Shown here: positions 7,080 through 9,204 of the stretch, one piece after another | How positions within the stretch are numbered: position 1 is the stretch's first letter | Layout: each line of letters begins with the position of its first letter | Assembly: GCA_038223055.1 (NCBI GenBank) | Contig: JBBRHF010000172.1 | Span: forward strand, 1 to 9,204 | Length of the DNA stretch: 9,204 nt | Reading direction: 5' to 3' | Source of the DNA: JBBRHF01 sp038223055 | GTDB lineage: Bacteria > Actinomycetota > Actinomycetes > JACCUZ01 | Notes under the pieces: model-generated | The model's input: only the letters and a program-made list of their open reading frames with translations | Database searches by the model: none | Told to the model about the DNA's origin: nothing | Program-made: the position numbers and the translations under genes

Positions 7080-7124
7080 CGCGGGTTCCTGTCCCGTCAC
7101 CCCCTCCACGAAAGTGCAGGTCAG
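7080..7124 (+). repeat. Direct repeat copy 2: degenerate tRNA-His T-arm/3' end just before rnj
   Basis: GCGGG and CCCGT arms identical to the tRNA-His T-stem close a 7-nt loop TTCCTGT (TTCAAGT in the tRNA). The CAC of the acceptor strand, GAAAG and CAGGTCAG follow in the same order as after the tRNA. The rest of the tRNA (acceptor 5' strand, D-arm, anticodon arm) is absent upstream, so this is a 3' fragment or chance likeness, not a second gene. It lies in the rnj leader. Confidence 0.4.
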
Positions 7125-7127
7125 CAG

Positions 7128-8813
7128 ATGAGCCACCCCCACCCCGAGCTCGGCTCGCCACCCCCCTTGCCGGCCCACGGCCTGCGCGTCGTCGGGCTCG
7201 GCGGCCTCGGCGAGATCGGGCGCAACATGACCGTCTTCGAGCATGCCGGACGGCTGCTGATCGTCGACTGCGGAGTGCTCTTCCCCGAGGAGACCCAGCC
7301 CGGGGTCGACGTGATCCTGCCCGACTTCACCTGGATCCGGGACCGGCTGGACAAGATCGAGGCCATCGTCTTGACCCACGGGCACGAGGACCACATCGGC
7401 GGAGTGCCCTACCTGCTGCGCGAGCGCTCCGACATCCCCGTCGTCGGCTCCAAACTGACCCTGGCGTTCATCGCGGCCAAGCTCAAGGAGCACCGCATCA
7501 CCCCCAAGTCCGTCGAGGTGGCCGAAGGGGACCGCCGGGGTTTCGGCCCGTTCGACTGCGAGTTCGTCGCCGTCAACCACTCCATCCCCGACGGGCTGGC
7601 CCTCGCCCTGCGCACCCCGGCCGGGCTGGTGCTGCACACCGGCGACTTCAAGATGGACCAGTTCCCGCTCGACCAGCGCATCACCGACCTGCGCGCCTTC
7701 GCCCGCCTCGGCGAGGAGGGCGTCGACCTGTTCCTCACCGACTCGACCAACGCTGAGGTCCCCGGGTTCACCACCGCCGAGCGCGAACTGGCGCCGGCGA
7801 TCGAAGAGGTGTTCCGTACGGCGCCGCGGCGCATCATCGTCTCCAGCTTCGCGAGCCACGTGCACCGCATCCAGCAGGTACTCGACGCCGCCCACAAGCA
7901 CGGGCGCAAGTGCGCCTTCGTCGGCCGGTCCATGGTGCGCAACATGGGCATCGCCCGCGACCTCGGCTACCTCGACATCCCCAAGGGCCTGGTCGTGGAC
8001 CTCAAGGTCCTGGAGAAGCTGGCCGACGACAAGATCACGCTGATCTGCACCGGCTCCCAGGGCGAGCCGATGGCCGCGCTCTCCCGGATGGCCAACCGCG
8101 ACCACATGATCCGGATCGGGGTCGGCGACACGGTGTTGCTGGCGAGCTCGCTCATCCCCGGCAACGAGAACGCCATCTACCGGGTGATCAACTCGCTCAC
8201 CCGGTGGGGTGCCAACGTGGTGCACAAGGGCAACGCGAAGGTGCACGTGTCCGGTCACGCGAGCGCCGGCGAGCTCGTCTACTGCTACAACATCGTGCGC
8301 CCCAGCAACGTGATGCCGGTGCACGGCGAGTGGCGTCACCTCACCGCCAACGGCGCCCTCGCGATCAAGACCGGGGTCGCCCCGGAAAGGGTGGTGCTGG
8401 CCGAGGACGGCGTCGTCGTCGACCTGGTCGACGGCCGGGCGAAGGTGACCGGCAAGGTTCCCGCCGGCCTCGTCTACGTCGACGGCATGACGGTCGGCGG
8501 AGCGACCGAGGCCTCGCTTAAGGACCGGCGAACCCTCGCCGAGGAGGGGTTCATCACGATCGTGTGCCTCGTCGACGCCGACACCGGCAAGCTCACCGAG
8601 AAACCCGACTTCCTGGCTCGCGGTTTCGTGCACGACGATTCGACCTTCACGTCGGTGGTGCCACTGATCGAGAAGGCCCTGCACAAGGCCGCCAAGGAAG
8701 GCATCGGAGAGCCGCACCAGCTCGAGCAGCTCATCCGGCGCACCGTGAGCCGCTGGGCGAGCGACACCTACCGCCGACAGCCGATGATCCTGCCGATCAT
8801 CATCGACGCCTGA
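7128..8813 (+). CDS. rnj: Ribonuclease J (metallo-beta-lactamase/beta-CASP fold)
   Basis: RNase J combines 5'-3' exonuclease and endonuclease activity in mRNA decay and rRNA maturation. The 561 residues match actinobacterial RNase J. N-terminal landmark: LGGLGEIGRNMTVFEH (residues 24-39), then LLIVDCGVLFPEE. The zinc site is HGHEDHIGG (His84, His86, Asp88, His89), with NHSIPD (His151) and HTGDFKMD (His170, Asp173). The beta-CASP region has SSFASHVHRIQQ, TGSQGEPMAALSRMA and VSGHASAGE, and MPVHGEWRHL provides a further conserved His. The start ATG 7128 gives the N-terminus expected for the family; the frame is open upstream to 7014, but that extension (38 residues) has no family likeness and would overlap the promoter. 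A weak AGG lies 7 nt upstream. The 3' end overlaps doc by 14 bp. Many actinobacteria have dapA directly upstream; here it is replaced by the divergent phosphoesterase. Confidence 0.97.
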   Translation: MSHPHPELGSPPPLPAHGLRVVGLGGLGEIGRNMTVFEHAGRLLIVDCGVLFPEETQPGVDVILPDFTWIRDRLDKIEAIVLTHGHEDHIGGVPYLLRERSDIPVVGSKLTLAFIAAKLKEHRITPKSVEVAEGDRRGFGPFDCEFVAVNHSIPDGLALALRTPAGLVLHTGDFKMDQFPLDQRITDLRAFARLGEEGVDLFLTDSTNAEVPGFTTAERELAPAIEEVFRTAPRRIIVSSFASHVHRIQQVLDAAHKHGRKCAFVGRSMVRNMGIARDLGYLDIPKGLVVDLKVLEKLADDKITLICTGSQGEPMAALSRMANRDHMIRIGVGDTVLLASSLIPGNENAIYRVINSLTRWGANVVHKGNAKVHVSGHASAGELVYCYNIVRPSNVMPVHGEWRHLTANGALAIKTGVAPERVVLAEDGVVVDLVDGRAKVTGKVPAGLVYVDGMTVGGATEASLKDRRTLAEEGFITIVCLVDADTGKLTEKPDFLARGFVHDDSTFTSVVPLIEKALHKAAKEGIGEPHQLEQLIRRTVSRWASDTYRRQPMILPIIIDA

Positions 8814-9183
8814 CCCAGGGGCTCAGTGTCTCGGCGATCTTCCCGACGTCGACGAGGCTGCCATCGGCGATCGACATGACCAGGTCGAACGCCTCTTGCT
8901 CTGGCGCCTGCACGTCCGCCTCATTGAGGGCGTAGCACAGGCGCACAGCGACCCAGCCCAGTCTTTTGTTGCCATCAATCAGGGCGTGATTGCTGACCAC
9001 GGACGAGAGCAGCGCAGCCGCCTTGCCGTGCAGGCTCGGGTAGGCGTCGGCGCCGAACACGGTGGCTTGAGGTCGAGCGAGAGCTGACTCGAGCAATCCC
9101 CAGTCTCGTACGTCGGGTCGGGGGGCGAGGGCCGCCACGGCCGCCCCAAGCACGTCCACGAGAAACAGAAACAAAGTGGTCAA
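8800..9183 (-). CDS. doc: Doc (death-on-curing) family toxin, Fic fold
   Basis: Doc toxins phosphorylate elongation factor EF-Tu and stop translation unless neutralised by the Phd-type antitoxin. The 127 residues fit the family. Visible features are VRDWGLLESALARPQATVFGADAYPSLHGKAAAL (residues 25-58) and the Fic/Doc loop HALIDGNKR (66-74). That loop has the Lys in place of the second Gly of AMP-transferring Fic proteins, which marks the kinase-type Doc. It runs convergent to rnj and its last 14 bp overlap the rnj 3' end, leaving no room for a terminator between them. The start is taken as TTG (9181-9183) on length and on an overlapping upstream stop; the frame is open further to the window edge, so a start outside is possible. 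The gene looks intact, unlike the Fic gene at 2831-4325. Confidence 0.88.
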   Translation of the reverse strand: MTTLFLFLVDVLGAAVAALAPRPDVRDWGLLESALARPQATVFGADAYPSLHGKAAALLSSVVSNHALIDGNKRLGWVAVRLCYALNEADVQAPEQEAFDLVMSIADGSLVDVGKIAETLSPWVRRR

Positions 9184-9204
9184 CCCAAACCGCGGGGGTG
9201 CACG
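9180..9204 (-). CDS. Possible C-terminal end of the Doc antitoxin (partial)
   Basis: Only the last seven residues (VHPRGLG) and TGA (9180-9182) would be inside the window. The TGA overlaps the doc TTG as TTGA, the coupling expected of an antitoxin-toxin operon. Nothing in seven residues identifies a family; this rests on position alone. Confidence 0.25.

Noticed and set aside
7014..7127. N-terminal extension of RNase J
   Set aside because: In frame, but unlike any RNase J N-terminus and overlapping the likely promoter and leader.
6939..8717. 592-codon minus-strand open frame
   Set aside because: Antisense to rnj, whose motifs are complete; low-complexity acidic/Gly/Val composition typical of a shadow frame.

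Overview
The window is high-GC DNA with strong G/C bias at third codon positions, non-ATG starts and leaderless-type promoters. The gene content (oligoribonuclease next to tRNA-His(GTG), an actinobacterial-type RNase J, a PIG-L deacetylase, an AbiEi-Fic fusion) points to a member of the Actinomycetota. I cannot place it to genus from the sequence.

Layout from left to right. (1) 1-705 (-): 5' part of a 4,5-DOPA extradiol dioxygenase-like gene (ygiD), C-terminus outside the window. (2) 767-1305 (+): divergent PIG-L deacetylase that has lost its middle and changed frame at the junction. (3) 1306-1771: no convincing gene, only frame-disrupted membrane-protein-like coding. (4) 1772-2389 (+): intact orn, followed by (5) tRNA-His(GTG) with encoded CCA and two hairpins. 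(6) 2831-4325 (+): an AbiEi-Fic AMP-transferase gene broken by four frameshifts that all go the same way. (7) 4389-6881 (-): a secreted YncE-type beta-propeller/alkaline-phosphatase-superfamily phosphoesterase interrupted by a single in-frame amber codon. (8) 7128-8813 (+): intact rnj. (9) 8800-9183 (-): intact Doc toxin, convergent with rnj and overlapping it; its antitoxin lies mostly beyond the right edge.

The intact housekeeping part is RNA turnover: RNase J degrades and matures long RNAs and oligoribonuclease finishes the short oligonucleotides. The segments between are accessory and decaying; three accessory genes are broken, by a deletion, by frameshifts and by a nonsense codon respectively. 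The T-arm and 3' end of tRNA-His (2486-2531) recur as a degenerate direct copy (7080-7124) just before rnj. The two copies bracket exactly the Fic and phosphoesterase pseudogenes, so the 4.6 kb between them may be the remnant of an element integrated at tRNA-His. No integrase is visible, so this is an inference. I found no CRISPR array, insertion sequence or evident new defence system beyond the Fic/Doc genes.
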